Shown: positions 27,655 through 37,098, numbered from the stretch's first letter. The stretch is 64,000 bases of DNA from Sphingomonas sp. R647 (GCF_020177055.1 NZ_JAIQXT010000004.1:248001-312000), one strand, 5' to 3'. The notes: generated from the sequence alone by a model not told the origin. Made by a program: numbers and translations.

Positions 27655-28518
27655 TTACCTCCCGCGCAATCCGTCGAACACCTCGGCGAAGCCGGGCTGG
27701 TTGTGGTGGGCAATGCCGCTGCGCGCGGCTTCGATCACCAAAGGCTGTGGGTGGCCGTGGAGCGAGGCGATGATGATCTGCTTGACCGTGTGATAGATCG
27801 CCGCGTCGGCATCGATGATCTGCTTCAGCCGCCCGGCGAGCGGACCGACCAGGCCATAGGCCAGCAGCACGCCCAGGAACGTGCCGACCAGTGCCGACCC
27901 GATCATCGCGCCGAGCACGCTGGGCGGCTTGTCGATCGATCCCATCGTCTTGACCACGCCCAGCACCGCCGCGACGATGCCGAGAGCAGGCAGCGCGTCG
28001 GCGAGGTTCTGAAGCGCGTGTTGCGGCTCGGCGACCTCGTGATGGTGGGTCTTGATCGCGTTATCCATCACCTCTTCCACCGCGTGGACGTCGAGCGTGC
28101 CGGACGAAACGACGACCAGCCGCAGCGTGTCGGCGATCAGATTGGTCAGCGAATGATCGGCGAGCAGCCGGGGATATTCGGCGAAGATCGCGGATGATTT
28201 GGGGTCTTCGACATGCGGCTCGAGCGCGATCGGGCCGTCGATCCGCAACAGCTTCATCAGCTTGCTGACCAGGAAGATGACGTCGAGATAATCCTGCTTC
28301 TTGTATTTCGGCCCCTTGAGCACCTTCACGAAGCCGCCGCCCAGTGCCTTGAGCTCACGGCCCGAATTGCCGATGATCAGCGCGCCGACCGCAGCACCGC
28401 CGATGATCAGCATCTCGTGCGGGAGCGCGTGCAGCACGGGTCCGAGCGCGCCGCCGGTCAGCGCGAAGCCGCCGAACACCATCGCGATCAGGACGACGAA
28501 GCCGATTGCTGGAAACAT
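27655..28518 (-). CDS. motA: Flagellar motor protein MotA
   Basis: Proton-channel stator subunit, 287 residues with four membrane helices. It shows the N-terminal MFPAIGFVVLIAMVFGGF, the cytoplasmic loop with RLLADHSLTNLIADTLRLVV, and the channel-lining helices ALPALGIVAAVLGVVKTMG and LVGTFLGVLLAYGLVGPL. Cluster position is 3' of flgL with a 92-bp gap (28519-28610), which contains only a small GCCGCC/GGCGGC hairpin. Confidence 0.96.
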   Translation of the reverse strand: MFPAIGFVVLIAMVFGGFALTGGALGPVLHALPHEMLIIGGAAVGALIIGNSGRELKALGGGFVKVLKGPKYKKQDYLDVIFLVSKLMKLLRIDGPIALEPHVEDPKSSAIFAEYPRLLADHSLTNLIADTLRLVVVSSGTLDVHAVEEVMDNAIKTHHHEVAEPQHALQNLADALPALGIVAAVLGVVKTMGSIDKPPSVLGAMIGSALVGTFLGVLLAYGLVGPLAGRLKQIIDADAAIYHTVKQIIIASLHGHPQPLVIEAARSGIAHHNQPGFAEVFDGLRGR

Positions 28519-28610
28519 GAGCGCGATCTTCCCCCGAAGTCATCGGAGCCGCCGGAACGGGCGGCCTATTCAAACATGTCTAACGACCGATTCACCCTGA
28601 ACTTGAGGGC

Positions 28611-29528
28611 TCAGCGCAGATAATCGAACAACGACAGGCTGGTGAGCTTGGTGAAGCTGGCCTGTGTCGCCTGAAGGATGGTCAGTGTCTTTTGCAGCTC
28701 CGCGATCGAGGTTGCGGTGTCGGCATCTTCGATGCCGGTGCGCACCGCTTCGCGCGTGATCTCTGCCTCGCCCAGCCGATCTGCCTCCAGATCGAGGCGG
28801 AAGGCGCGCGCGCCGACCGAGGCGCGGGTCGCGCCGAGCTGGTCGAGGGCGGCGTCGAGGTCGCTCATCGCGGTATCGACGCCGCCCTCCGCTCCGTCCG
28901 GCCCGAGAGCCGCGGCGAAGGCGGAAAGAATCTGGAACATGTCGGTCGCGCCATCCGATCCGGCGATACCGCCGAACGCGCGCGCGCCGCTGGTGGTGGC
29001 GGCGATCGACTCGCCGTCTCCGATCGGGATCGCGGCGGGTTCGCCGCCGCCGGTCCAGGCGATGCTGCCATCGTCCTGACGGGTGAAGGCGGTCGTGCCC
29101 GACGAGCCGCCGAACAGCGGGTGGCCGCGGGTGTCGGTGCTGTTGGCGACGCCGACCAGGTCGTCGAGGATCGCCTCGATCTCGACCTTGATCGCCGCGC
29201 GGCCCTCGGCGCTGAGCGTCTCGCTGCCGGCCTGCACCGCAAGCGTGCGGGCGCGCTGAAGCTGGGTTTCGACCTGATCGAGCGCGGTGTCGGTCGCGCC
29301 GAGCAGCGCCTGTGCCGCCTTGATATTGGCACCATAGGCGCCGTCGTCGGCATCGGCGCGCTTGAGGCCCGACAGCTGCTGCCACCCCGACGCGCCGTCG
29401 GATGGGGCGAGAATCTTCTTGCCCGTCGCCACCTGTGTCTGCAGCCGGTCGGCCTGACTATTCAGGCTCGCCATCATCAGCGAGGGGCGATCATAGCTCT
29501 GGCTGGTCGTCACGCGCATGGGGATCAC
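28611..29528 (-). CDS. flgL: Flagellar hook-associated protein 3
   Basis: Junction protein between hook and filament, 305 residues, homologous to flagellin at both ends (MRVTTSQSYDRPSLMMASLN and a C-terminal LQKTLTILQATQASFTKLTS). A GTG at 29528 overlaps the flgK stop (GTGA); an ATG three codons later (29519) is equally plausible as the start. It belongs to the flgBCDEFGHIJKL operon. Confidence 0.93.
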   Translation of the reverse strand: MIPMRVTTSQSYDRPSLMMASLNSQADRLQTQVATGKKILAPSDGASGWQQLSGLKRADADDGAYGANIKAAQALLGATDTALDQVETQLQRARTLAVQAGSETLSAEGRAAIKVEIEAILDDLVGVANSTDTRGHPLFGGSSGTTAFTRQDDGSIAWTGGGEPAAIPIGDGESIAATTSGARAFGGIAGSDGATDMFQILSAFAAALGPDGAEGGVDTAMSDLDAALDQLGATRASVGARAFRLDLEADRLGEAEITREAVRTGIEDADTATSIAELQKTLTILQATQASFTKLTSLSLFDYLR

Positions 29529-30856
29529 CGGATGTCGAAGAGGGTCTGGAGCGTTTCGCGGGCGACCTGGATCACCCGGCTCGACGCTTGATAGGCCTGC
29601 TGGAAGCGGATCAGGTCGACCGCCTCCTCATCCACATTGACGCCGGACACCGAATCGCGCGCCGCGACCGCGTTGCTGCGGATCGTCGACTGGACCTCGG
29701 CAATCGCGCGGCGGCCCGCGAGCGCGCTGGCATTGCCGGTGGTCAGCGTCGTGACCTGACTTTCAAAGCCCTCGTCGCGGCGCAGCGTTGCAAGCGCGGT
29801 CAGGTTGCCATTGTCGCGCTCGCCACCGCCCGTCGCCGCGGCAGCGATGCCGCGCGGATCGGTCAGGACCAGCTGGAAGTCGCGCGCGCCGGTCGCGGCG
29901 AACATCGCCGAACCGGTCGTGCCGTTCAGGTCATCGCCGCTCGCCTGCACCGCGTTCACGCCATCGGCGAAATCCGTCGCGAGCGTGTCGAGCGCGGCTT
30001 TCGCATCGGCGAGCCGTGTCGCACCCTCGGCCAGGCCCGCAAGCGCACCGCCGCTGGGCGAGAGCGCCTGCGATCCCTCGATGCCATAGACGGCGAACGA
30101 CACCGCGCCTTCGCTGCGGGCATAGGTGGCGATCGCCGCCTGATCGCCCTGCACCAGCAATGGCCCGCCGCCTCCGGCGCGCACCGTGGCGCGGCCCACA
30201 GCGTCGAAGCTGGCGGACACATCGGTCAGCGCCGCCATCGAATCGAGCAGCCGGTCGCGCTCGTCGAGCAACGCGGCCTGTCCGCTGCTGTTCTGTGCCG
30301 TGCGGCCGAGCGCGCTGTTCACTTTGGCGAGGCCCGCAGTGAGTGAATTGAGATCGTTGACCGCGGCATCGGCGGTGCCGTCGAGGTCGGCGAGGCCGCC
30401 CTCGATCGCGGTCGCGGTCGCGGTGAAGCTGTGCGCCAGCGTTGCTGCAGCCTGAAGGAAGGTCGCACGCGGCGCACTCGCCGAAGGGTCGGCGGCGAGG
30501 GCGGTGGCGGCGTTGAAGAATGCCGTCATCCGCTCGTCGAGCTTGTTGGTGGTCAGCGCGCTTTCGACGCGGCCGAGCCACACGACCCCGGCCTCACTGC
30601 GGGCGAGGTCGGATCCGGCGGAGCGCACTTCGGCATTGCGCAGGTCGCTGCCGGTGCGGGTCACGCCGCTGACCGTCACGCCAAGGCCGTTGAGCGTCCG
30701 GCCTGATGCGTCGCCCGGCGCTGCGACTTCGCGCGTCGATGCGATGCGGCGCGAATAGCCGTCGGTCCCGGCGTTGGCGATATTCTCCGACGTCGTGGTC
30801 AGCGCGGTCTGGTAGGCGCGCACCCCGCTTGCGCCGATCGAGAGCATGTCGGTCAT
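29525..30856 (-). CDS. flgK: Flagellar hook-associated protein 1
   Basis: First hook-filament junction protein, 443 residues. It has the N-terminal rod/hook motif (MLSIGASGVRAYQTALTTTS, ENIANAGTDGYSRRI) and the C-terminal helix (VDEEAVDLIRFQQAYQASSR). It is at the short end for the family, with a compact central domain. ATG overlaps the flgJ stop by four bases. Confidence 0.95.
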   Translation of the reverse strand: MTDMLSIGASGVRAYQTALTTTSENIANAGTDGYSRRIASTREVAAPGDASGRTLNGLGVTVSGVTRTGSDLRNAEVRSAGSDLARSEAGVVWLGRVESALTTNKLDERMTAFFNAATALAADPSASAPRATFLQAAATLAHSFTATATAIEGGLADLDGTADAAVNDLNSLTAGLAKVNSALGRTAQNSSGQAALLDERDRLLDSMAALTDVSASFDAVGRATVRAGGGGPLLVQGDQAAIATYARSEGAVSFAVYGIEGSQALSPSGGALAGLAEGATRLADAKAALDTLATDFADGVNAVQASGDDLNGTTGSAMFAATGARDFQLVLTDPRGIAAAATGGGERDNGNLTALATLRRDEGFESQVTTLTTGNASALAGRRAIAEVQSTIRSNAVAARDSVSGVNVDEEAVDLIRFQQAYQASSRVIQVARETLQTLFDIR

Positions 30857-31197
30857 GGCGTTTCACCTTTGTCGACGTCTGCGACCGGAGTCGCGGCGAC
30901 GCTGCCGGCCTTGGCGAGGAATTCGGTCATTGCCTTGCCGATTCCCATCGGCGTGTGCGCGGCCATATTCTCGGCGAGCTTCTGGTCCTGCATGTCGCGG
31001 AACTGGTCAAGCGCCTGGCTTTCGAACAGGCTGTCGGCCAGCTTTGCCTTGCGCATCGCGCCCAGCATCATCTTGGTGAAGATCGCCTCGAACTTCTCGC
31101 CCGCCTGGTCGAGATTGTCGCGCGTCCCCAGACGCGCGGTGTCCGTCGAGACACTGCCCGTGAGCTTCAGCGATGCAGGGGCGATCGGCTGGGTCAC
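30853..31197 (-). CDS. flgJ: Rod-binding protein FlgJ, N-terminal domain only
   Basis: Rod-cap/scaffold protein of 114 residues. It corresponds to the rod-binding half of enterobacterial FlgJ (AGEKFEAIFTKMMLGAMRKA; FRDMQDQKLAENMA) and lacks the C-terminal muramidase domain, as is normal in alphaproteobacteria. The missing wall-cutting activity is probably supplied by the separate SLT-type enzyme at 40206-41081. GTG start overlaps the flgI stop (GTGA). Confidence 0.92.
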   Translation of the reverse strand: MTQPIAPASLKLTGSVSTDTARLGTRDNLDQAGEKFEAIFTKMMLGAMRKAKLADSLFESQALDQFRDMQDQKLAENMAAHTPMGIGKAMTEFLAKAGSVAATPVADVDKGETP

Positions 31198-32402
31198 AGG
31201 ACGATCAGCTCCGCCTTGAGCGCGCCGGCCTGCTTCAGTGCTTCGAGGATCGCGACCAGATCGGCCGGCGACGCGCCGATCGCGTTCACGGCCTTGACCA
31301 CATCCGCCAGCTTGGGACCCGGATCCATCAGGAACATCGGCCGCTTCTCCTCCTCCACGCCGACGCCGCTCTGCTGTTCGACCCGGGTCTCGCCCTCGCT
31401 GAACGGCAGCGGCTGTACGACCCGCTGGGATTCATCAATACGAACGGTAAGTTTACCATGTGTTACCGCAGCGGGGCTGACCCGAACGGCCGAGTTGATG
31501 ACCACGGTGCCGGTGCGCGCGTTAACGATTACCTTGGCCGCAGCCTCGGCGGATTCGACGTTGAGGTTTTCGATCTCGCTCATGATCTGCGCGCGGACGC
31601 CGGCGCCCTGTGGCGCGGTGACGGCGACCGACACGGCGTCGATCGCGCGCGCGGTGCCAAAGCCATAGCGGCCGTTGATCGCATCGGCGACGCGCTGCGC
31701 GGTAGTGAAATCGGCACGCGCGAGATTGTAGGTCAGCGTCGGAGCAGTGGCGAAGCCGGTCTCGACCGCACGCTCGACCGTTGCACCCTCAGGGATGCGG
31801 CCGGACGAGGGGATGTTGACGACGATCTTCGACCCGTCAGCGCCCTCGGCACCCAGGCCGCCGACGGCAAGGTTGCCCTGCGCCATCGCGTAAATCTGTC
31901 CATCCGCACCCATCATCGGGGTCAGCACCAGCGTGCCGCCGCGCAGCGACTTGGCCTTGCCCATCGACGATACGGTAATGTCGAGCTTCTGCCCCGGCTT
32001 GGCGAACGCGGGCAGCTCGGCGGTGACCAGCACGACGGCGGCATTCTTGAGCGCCGGGTTGACCCCGGGCGGCAGCGAGAGGCCGAAGCGGGCGGTGACC
32101 CCCTTCATCGACTGGACCGTATATTCCAGATTGTCGTCACCCGTGCCCGGCAGACCGACGACGATGCCGTATCCGGTCAGCTGGTTGGTGCGGATGCCCT
32201 GAAAATTGCCGAGATCCTTGATCCGCTCCGCCGCGACGGGCTGGGCGAGGATCAGGGTGGCGCCAAATGCGAGAAGTGCCGCACCGGCCCGCACCCCTAC
32301 CCGGCCACCCAGCCAAGCTACCCTATGGGTGGCCGGGTGGGGGTGCGGGCCGGTGCGGCGGCTCAGCGCAGCGCCAACAAAAGCGAGGAGAAAGCGGATC
32401 AT
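31194..32402 (-). CDS. flgI: Flagellar P-ring protein FlgI, with a palindromic repeat inserted in its leader
   Basis: Periplasmic P-ring subunit. The mature part (from about ERIKDLGNFQGIRTNQL, residue 59) is a normal FlgI with GYGIVVGLPGTGDD and the C-terminal VVKAVNAIGASPADLVAIL. The 402-residue frame begins at ATG 32402, which has TGAGGA eight bases upstream. Its leader is abnormal: after MIRFLLAFVGAAL come about 28 residues encoded by a dispersed palindromic repeat (TGPHPHPATHRVAWLGG and onward), then AALLAFGATLILAQPVAA. A GTG inside the repeat would give a normal-looking signal peptide (RAGAALLAFGATLILAQPVAA) and may be the functional start. Which start is used is not resolved by sequence. 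Confidence 0.93.
   Translation of the reverse strand: MIRFLLAFVGAALSRRTGPHPHPATHRVAWLGGRVGVRAGAALLAFGATLILAQPVAAERIKDLGNFQGIRTNQLTGYGIVVGLPGTGDDNLEYTVQSMKGVTARFGLSLPPGVNPALKNAAVVLVTAELPAFAKPGQKLDITVSSMGKAKSLRGGTLVLTPMMGADGQIYAMAQGNLAVGGLGAEGADGSKIVVNIPSSGRIPEGATVERAVETGFATAPTLTYNLARADFTTAQRVADAINGRYGFGTARAIDAVSVAVTAPQGAGVRAQIMSEIENLNVESAEAAAKVIVNARTGTVVINSAVRVSPAAVTHGKLTVRIDESQRVVQPLPFSEGETRVEQQSGVGVEEEKRPMFLMDPGPKLADVVKAVNAIGASPADLVAILEALKQAGALKAELIVL
32278..32359. repeat. Palindromic repeat, copy 4, inside flgI
   Basis: About 82 bp with 34-bp arms GCCGCACCGGCCCGCACCCC and its complement, one mismatch between arms, and the 14-base centre GCCAAGCTACCCTA. It is inserted in the 5' part of flgI without breaking the frame. 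Relative to the other copies it carries GCACCCC instead of GCTCCCC in both arms, so the stem has been kept by paired changes. Confidence 0.9.
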
Positions 32403-32413
32403 CGATGCTATCC

Positions 32414-33091
32414 TCAGAACGGGCTGATCATCTGGAAGAAGCGGCTGAACCACCCCTGTCGGGCGGCGCGGGCGACATCGCCCTTGCCGGTATAGGCGAT
32501 GCGGGCATCGGCCACGCGGGTCGACGCGATGCGGTTGTTCGCATCGATATCGGTGGGGCGGATGATCCCCTTGATCTGGATGAACTCGTCGCCGCGGTTG
32601 AGCGTGACGCGCTTTTGACCCTGCACCAGCATCGTTCCGTTGGGCAGCACGGCGGCGACGGTGACGCTGATCTCACCCGACAGCGCGTTCGACTGGTCGG
32701 CCGCGCCGCTGCCCTTGAACCCGCGCTTGCCGCTGATGCTCGCATCGGTCTGGTTGAACAGGTTGAGCGCGCCGGTCGTCGGCGGCGTGATCGAAAAGCC
32801 GCCGCCGCTGTCGAGATTGGTGCCCGCCGACTTGGATGCACTGGTCCTCTCGACCAGCACGATCGTCACCGGATCGCCGACGCGGCGCGCGCGCGTGCCT
32901 TCGTGGAGCGCGGCATAGCCTTCGCTGGCCTGAAAGATCGAGCCATTGGCGGCGGGTGGCGGCGCGACCGGAGCGGGCAGGGTGACGGTGAAGTCCTCCG
33001 CCGGCTGCTTCTTGCCGAACAGCTTCGCGTCGACCGGCTGCGCGGCGAATGCGCAGGCGGTGAGAGCGGCGAGGGCGGAGAAAGTGCGCAT
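32414..33091 (-). CDS. flgH: Flagellar L-ring protein
   Basis: Outer-membrane L-ring lipoprotein, 225 residues. The leader MRTFSALAALTACAFA contains a plausible lipobox (LTAC). The family segments VGDPVTIVLVERTSASKSA, LSGEISVTVAAVLPNGTMLV and GIIRPTDIDANNRIASTRVA are clear. ATG 33091 begins the leader; the longer frame upstream is not needed. It is 10 bp downstream of flgG. Confidence 0.95.
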   Translation of the reverse strand: MRTFSALAALTACAFAAQPVDAKLFGKKQPAEDFTVTLPAPVAPPPAANGSIFQASEGYAALHEGTRARRVGDPVTIVLVERTSASKSAGTNLDSGGGFSITPPTTGALNLFNQTDASISGKRGFKGSGAADQSNALSGEISVTVAAVLPNGTMLVQGQKRVTLNRGDEFIQIKGIIRPTDIDANNRIASTRVADARIAYTGKGDVARAARQGWFSRFFQMISPF

Positions 33092-33101
33092 CGCGTGGCC
33101 C

Positions 33102-33890
33102 TCAAACATTCTGGTTGATGTACTGGAGCATCTCGTCACTCGCCGAGATCATCTTGGAATTGACCTCATAGGCGCGCTGGGTCTCGATCATGTCGACCAG
33201 CTCTTCGACGACATTGACGTTCGATCCTTCGAGCATGCCCTGACGGATGTTGCCGCGCCCGTCCTGCCCGGCGATGCCCAGGTTGACCGCGCCGCTCGCT
33301 GCGGTCTCGACGAGGTAATTGTCGCCGATCGCCTGCAGTCCCGCGCTGTTGGGGAAGGCGGCGATCTGGATCTGGCCGATCTGGCTCGCCTCGGTCTGGC
33401 CCGAAATGGTCGCGCTGACCGTGCCGTCGGACCCGACAGTGATCGAGGTTGCGCCATCGGGAACCGTGATGCCGGGCATCACCTGATAGCCCTCGCTGGT
33501 CACCAGCATGCCTTCGGGCGAGCGCGCGAAATTGCCTGCGCGGGTGTACCCCAACTGGCCGCCGGGCATCTGCACCTGGAAATAACCATTGCCGTCGAGC
33601 GCCATGTCGAGCGCATTGCCGGTGGTCTGCATCGCACCCTGGGTGTCGATCCGGGCAGTGCCCTGGATGCGCACGCCGGTGCCAAGATTGGTGCCGGTGG
33701 CGTAGCGCGTCTCGGCGGTGCTCGCGGCACCCGGCGCGGTCACGACCTGATAGGCCAAGGCCTCGAAGCTCGCCCGGTCGCGCTTGTACCCGGTGGTATT
33801 CACGTTCGCGAGGTTGTTCGAGATCACCCGCATGCGCATGTCCTGGGCATCAAGCCCGGTGCGCGCGATGTGCATTGCTGCGGAACCCAT
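33102..33890 (-). CDS. flgG: Flagellar distal rod protein
   Basis: Distal rod subunit, 262 residues. It carries the rod/hook family N-terminus (MRVISNNLANVNTTGYKRDR) and C-terminus (VVEELVDMIETQRAYEVNSK), with the central GYFQVQMPGGQLGYTRAG segment diagnostic of FlgG. Confidence 0.97.
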   Translation of the reverse strand: MGSAAMHIARTGLDAQDMRMRVISNNLANVNTTGYKRDRASFEALAYQVVTAPGAASTAETRYATGTNLGTGVRIQGTARIDTQGAMQTTGNALDMALDGNGYFQVQMPGGQLGYTRAGNFARSPEGMLVTSEGYQVMPGITVPDGATSITVGSDGTVSATISGQTEASQIGQIQIAAFPNSAGLQAIGDNYLVETAASGAVNLGIAGQDGRGNIRQGMLEGSNVNVVEELVDMIETQRAYEVNSKMISASDEMLQYINQNV

Positions 33891-33914
33891 GATTCTGGTC
33901 CTTCCCTAAAATTC

Positions 33915-34658
33915 TTAGCTGACGCGCATCAGCGATGCGGCGCTCTCGTCCATCGACTTGGCTTCGCGGAGCAGGTTCGCCTGCACCTCGTAGCTGCGCT
34001 GGTTCTCGATCATGTCGACCAGCGCCTGCGTCAGATTCACGTTCGATCCTTCGAGCGCGCCGGACATCACCGTCGCGTCCATGTCCTGCGGCAGCGCGCC
34101 GCCGCCGCGGACATGGAGCAGATTGTCCAGTCCCTTGACGGTGGTGCTGCCGGAATCGCTGACCAGCTTGAGCTGATCGATGATCTGCGGCGGCTGCGCG
34201 GGATCGGCCCCCGGCGGGACGATCGACAGCGAGCCATCGGTGGCGATCATGATCTTGTCGTGCGGCGGCACGGTGATGGGGCCCCCCGACCCCATCACCG
34301 GGAAACCGTCGCCGGTTTCCAAGACGCCACTCGGCGCAACCCGAAGGTCGCCGCGCCGTGTATAGGCTTCGCTGCCATCGGCGGCCTGAACCGCGAGCCA
34401 GCCTTCGCCGGTGATCGCGACGTCCAGCCCGCGGCCGGTCTGGGTGATCGCACCCGCGCGCCGGTCCATGTCGACCACCGTTTCAGCGCTGGGCTGGCGG
34501 CTGTCATGGCCGTCGCCCTGCACCAGCAGGCGTTCGAAATTGACGCGGTCGGCGCGGTATCCGACCGTTGAGGCGTTCGCGATGTTGTTCGCGATCGTCG
34601 CCTGCGCGTTCATCTGGCCCTTGAGGCCGGACAGTGCGGTGTAGACGAGCCTATCCAT
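33915..34658 (-). CDS. flgF: Flagellar proximal rod protein FlgF
   Basis: Rod subunit of 247 residues related to FlgG: MDRLVYTALSGLKGQMNAQA, ATIANNIANASTVGYRADRV, GEGWLAVQAADGSEAYTRRG, and the C-terminal LTQALVDMIENQRSYEVQA. It lies between flgE and flgG in the usual order. Confidence 0.96.
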   Translation of the reverse strand: MDRLVYTALSGLKGQMNAQATIANNIANASTVGYRADRVNFERLLVQGDGHDSRQPSAETVVDMDRRAGAITQTGRGLDVAITGEGWLAVQAADGSEAYTRRGDLRVAPSGVLETGDGFPVMGSGGPITVPPHDKIMIATDGSLSIVPPGADPAQPPQIIDQLKLVSDSGSTTVKGLDNLLHVRGGGALPQDMDATVMSGALEGSNVNLTQALVDMIENQRSYEVQANLLREAKSMDESAASLMRVS

Positions 34659-34684
34659 CGCGAATGCCTCCTAACCTACTGAAA

Positions 34685-35974
34685 TCAGCTGCGGATGTTG
34701 AAGATGGTCTGCGAGATCTGGCTCGCGGTATCGAGCGCCTTGGCGTTCGCCTGGAAGTTGCGCTGCGCCGCGATCAGCCCGACCAGTTCTTCGGTAATGT
34801 CGACATTCGACCGCTCCACCGCGCCTGACATCAGCCCGCCAAAGCCGTTGACCCCCGGTTCGCCCAGCCGCGGTTCGCCCGACAGGCCGGTCGCCGCCCA
34901 GGTCGAGTTGCCAAGCTGACGCAGTCCCGACGGGTTGGAGAAGTTGGCGAGCGCCATCTTGCCCAGCGCGAGGCTGTCGCCGTTGGAGAAGCTGGCGCGG
35001 ACGATGCCGTCCTCGCCCACCGTGACGCCGTCGAGCTGGCCGACCGCCTTGCCGTCCTGGCTGCGTCCGTTGATGCTGAACGGCGCACCGAGCTGGGTCG
35101 TCGCGCTGCCGAAATCGAGCGCGATGCTTTGCTCGCTCGTGCTCGATCCGACCGTGAACGGCGCAAACTGCGTCGGCGCGGTTGGGCTGGTCAGCGCGCC
35201 GCTGGCATCGAAGGTCAGCGTCACCGGCTGCGGGTTTGCTGCGTCGGTGCCGAGCTGACGATCGCCGACAAAGCTGTACACCGACCAGGTGGTCGGCGCC
35301 TCGGTCGTCTCGCGCACGAAATAGCTGGTCATCGTCAGCGGGTTGCCGCTGGCGTCATAGATCGTCGTCTGGGTCGAGTTGTTGTAGGTGCCCGGATCGA
35401 AGCGGTCGAACGCATAGGGCGTGTCCTCGCTGAACCGTGACGCTTCCGACGGCACCGACGAATAGGCCGACAGGTTGATCGACAGCGCGACATTCTCGGT
35501 CGCCTCGGGCACGCCGCTGGTCTGCGGAAGGCGCAGGTTCACGGTCGAACCCAAGCCCGTCGCGACCACTGCGCCCGATCCGTCGACCGGATAGACCTGA
35601 AGATAGCCGCCCTGCGAGTCGGTGACATAGCGGTCGCTGTCGACCAGAAAGCTGCCGTTGCGGGTGAAGTTGACGCCCGCCGAATCGAGGCTCGGCTTGA
35701 CTGCGAAAAAGCCGTCGCCTTCGATCGCGATGTCGAGGCTCGATGCCGATTGCTGCATCCCGCCCTGGCCGAATTGCTGGCGGATCGCCTTCACCACGGT
35801 ACCCGACCCGATCATCTGATTGGGATTGAGCGACACGCTTGATGCGATGACGTCGGCGAATTCGGTGCGGCTCTTCTTGAAGCCGTTGGTCGAGACGTTC
35901 GACAGGTTGTGCGAGATGGTCGACATGTCGGTCTGCGCCGCCTGAAGACCCGAGAGCGAGGTGTAGAAGGACAT
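34685..35974 (-). CDS. flgE: Flagellar hook protein
   Basis: Hook subunit, 429 residues, longer than the rod proteins because of the surface D2-type region (about residues 150-320). N-terminus MSFYTSLSGLQAAQTDMSTI with SHNLSNVSTNGFKKSRTEF; C-terminus ITEELVGLIAAQRNFQANAK. It follows flgD by 22 bp. Confidence 0.97.
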   Translation of the reverse strand: MSFYTSLSGLQAAQTDMSTISHNLSNVSTNGFKKSRTEFADVIASSVSLNPNQMIGSGTVVKAIRQQFGQGGMQQSASSLDIAIEGDGFFAVKPSLDSAGVNFTRNGSFLVDSDRYVTDSQGGYLQVYPVDGSGAVVATGLGSTVNLRLPQTSGVPEATENVALSINLSAYSSVPSEASRFSEDTPYAFDRFDPGTYNNSTQTTIYDASGNPLTMTSYFVRETTEAPTTWSVYSFVGDRQLGTDAANPQPVTLTFDASGALTSPTAPTQFAPFTVGSSTSEQSIALDFGSATTQLGAPFSINGRSQDGKAVGQLDGVTVGEDGIVRASFSNGDSLALGKMALANFSNPSGLRQLGNSTWAATGLSGEPRLGEPGVNGFGGLMSGAVERSNVDITEELVGLIAAQRNFQANAKALDTASQISQTIFNIRS

Positions 35975-35996
35975 CGAAATAGGCTCCTGTTTGGAC

Positions 35997-36683
35997 TCAG
36001 CCGATCTGGCGGACAGCGGTGGTGGACACCTGGCCGATGCCAGGCAGGGTAAGGACCGGGTTGCCGTCGCTGCCCATCGCGACCGCAGTCACCGGGGCCC
36101 AGACGAGCGGTTGGGCGGCAACGGCGGCGCCATTGGAATCGCGCGCGGCAACGCGGATGGTGAAGGGGCCATCGCCCGCCGGCTCGCCGGTGTCGGTGGT
36201 GCCGTCCCATTCGAATTCGGTGCGGCCGGCCGGCGCGGCGCCGAGCGAGACGTTCTTGAGGATCTCGCCATTCGGCCCCTCGATCACGACATTGACCTCG
36301 GCTGCGGCTGCGCCCAGCTCGATCATCCCGCCAAGCGACCCGTCGGTGCGCGGATAGGCGACATCGCCCTGCGTCAGCACGGTGCGGCCGACCCATGACA
36401 CGAGATCGGTGGTCGAGGTCGAACCGAGCTTCGCAGCAATCGCCTGCAGCGTCGTGTTCATCTCGCTGATCCCGGCGAGCGACGAGAATTGCGCCATCTG
36501 CGCCACCATCTGGGTGTTATCGACCGGCTCGAACGGGTCCTGATTCTTCATCTGCGCGGTCATCAGCGTCAGGAAATCGGACTGGTCCATCGCCGACGAT
36601 CCCAGCGAACTGGTGTTCGTCTGGCTGGTCGTGCCGGTGCGGGCGATGCCAAGGTTGCTCAGCGTCGTGTCAAAAGCGGTCAT
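35997..36683 (-). CDS. flgD: Flagellar hook capping protein
   Basis: Scaffold for hook assembly, 228 residues. The N-terminal MDQSDFLTLMTAQMKNQDPF and QMVAQMAQFSSLAGISEMN motifs are diagnostic; the C-terminal part contains a FlgD Ig-like and tudor-like region (FEWDGTTDTGEPAGDGPFTI). It overlaps flgC by one base. Confidence 0.96.
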   Translation of the reverse strand: MTAFDTTLSNLGIARTGTTSQTNTSSLGSSAMDQSDFLTLMTAQMKNQDPFEPVDNTQMVAQMAQFSSLAGISEMNTTLQAIAAKLGSTSTTDLVSWVGRTVLTQGDVAYPRTDGSLGGMIELGAAAAEVNVVIEGPNGEILKNVSLGAAPAGRTEFEWDGTTDTGEPAGDGPFTIRVAARDSNGAAVAAQPLVWAPVTAVAMGSDGNPVLTLPGIGQVSTTAVRQIG

Positions 36684-37096
36684 CAGCTGCGTCCCAGGTT
36701 GAGCGTCTGGGTGATCAGCGTCTTTGCCGTCTGCATCACTTCGACATTGTTCTGATAGGTGCGGGCGGTCTCCATCATGTCGACCAGCTCGCGGGTTTCA
36801 TCGACCGCGCTTTCCCAGATATTGCCGTCCGCGTCGGCCATCGGGTTGCCGGGGTCGTAGCGCTTGGTCGGCGCTTCGCCGGCCGCGACGACGCTTTCGA
36901 CATCGACCGTCGACATGCCGCTCGCCGCATCGAAATGAGTGCGGAACACCGGCTTCATCGTGCGATAGGCTTCGCCCGGATTGGACGCGACCTGCCCGAC
37001 ATTGGCGAGGTTCGACGCGGTGGTGTTCATCCGCACGAGCTGCGCCGACATGGCGCGACCCGCGACCTGGAAGATGGAGAGCGGCTGGTCGGACAT
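36683..37096 (-). CDS. flgC: Flagellar proximal rod protein FlgC
   Basis: Rod subunit, 137 residues: FQVAGRAMSAQLVRMNTTAS, NLANVGQVASNPGEAYRTMK, and VDETRELVDMMETARTYQNN near the end. Two bases separate it from flgB. Confidence 0.96.
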   Translation of the reverse strand: MSDQPLSIFQVAGRAMSAQLVRMNTTASNLANVGQVASNPGEAYRTMKPVFRTHFDAASGMSTVDVESVVAAGEAPTKRYDPGNPMADADGNIWESAVDETRELVDMMETARTYQNNVEVMQTAKTLITQTLNLGRS

Positions 37097-37098
37097 TC

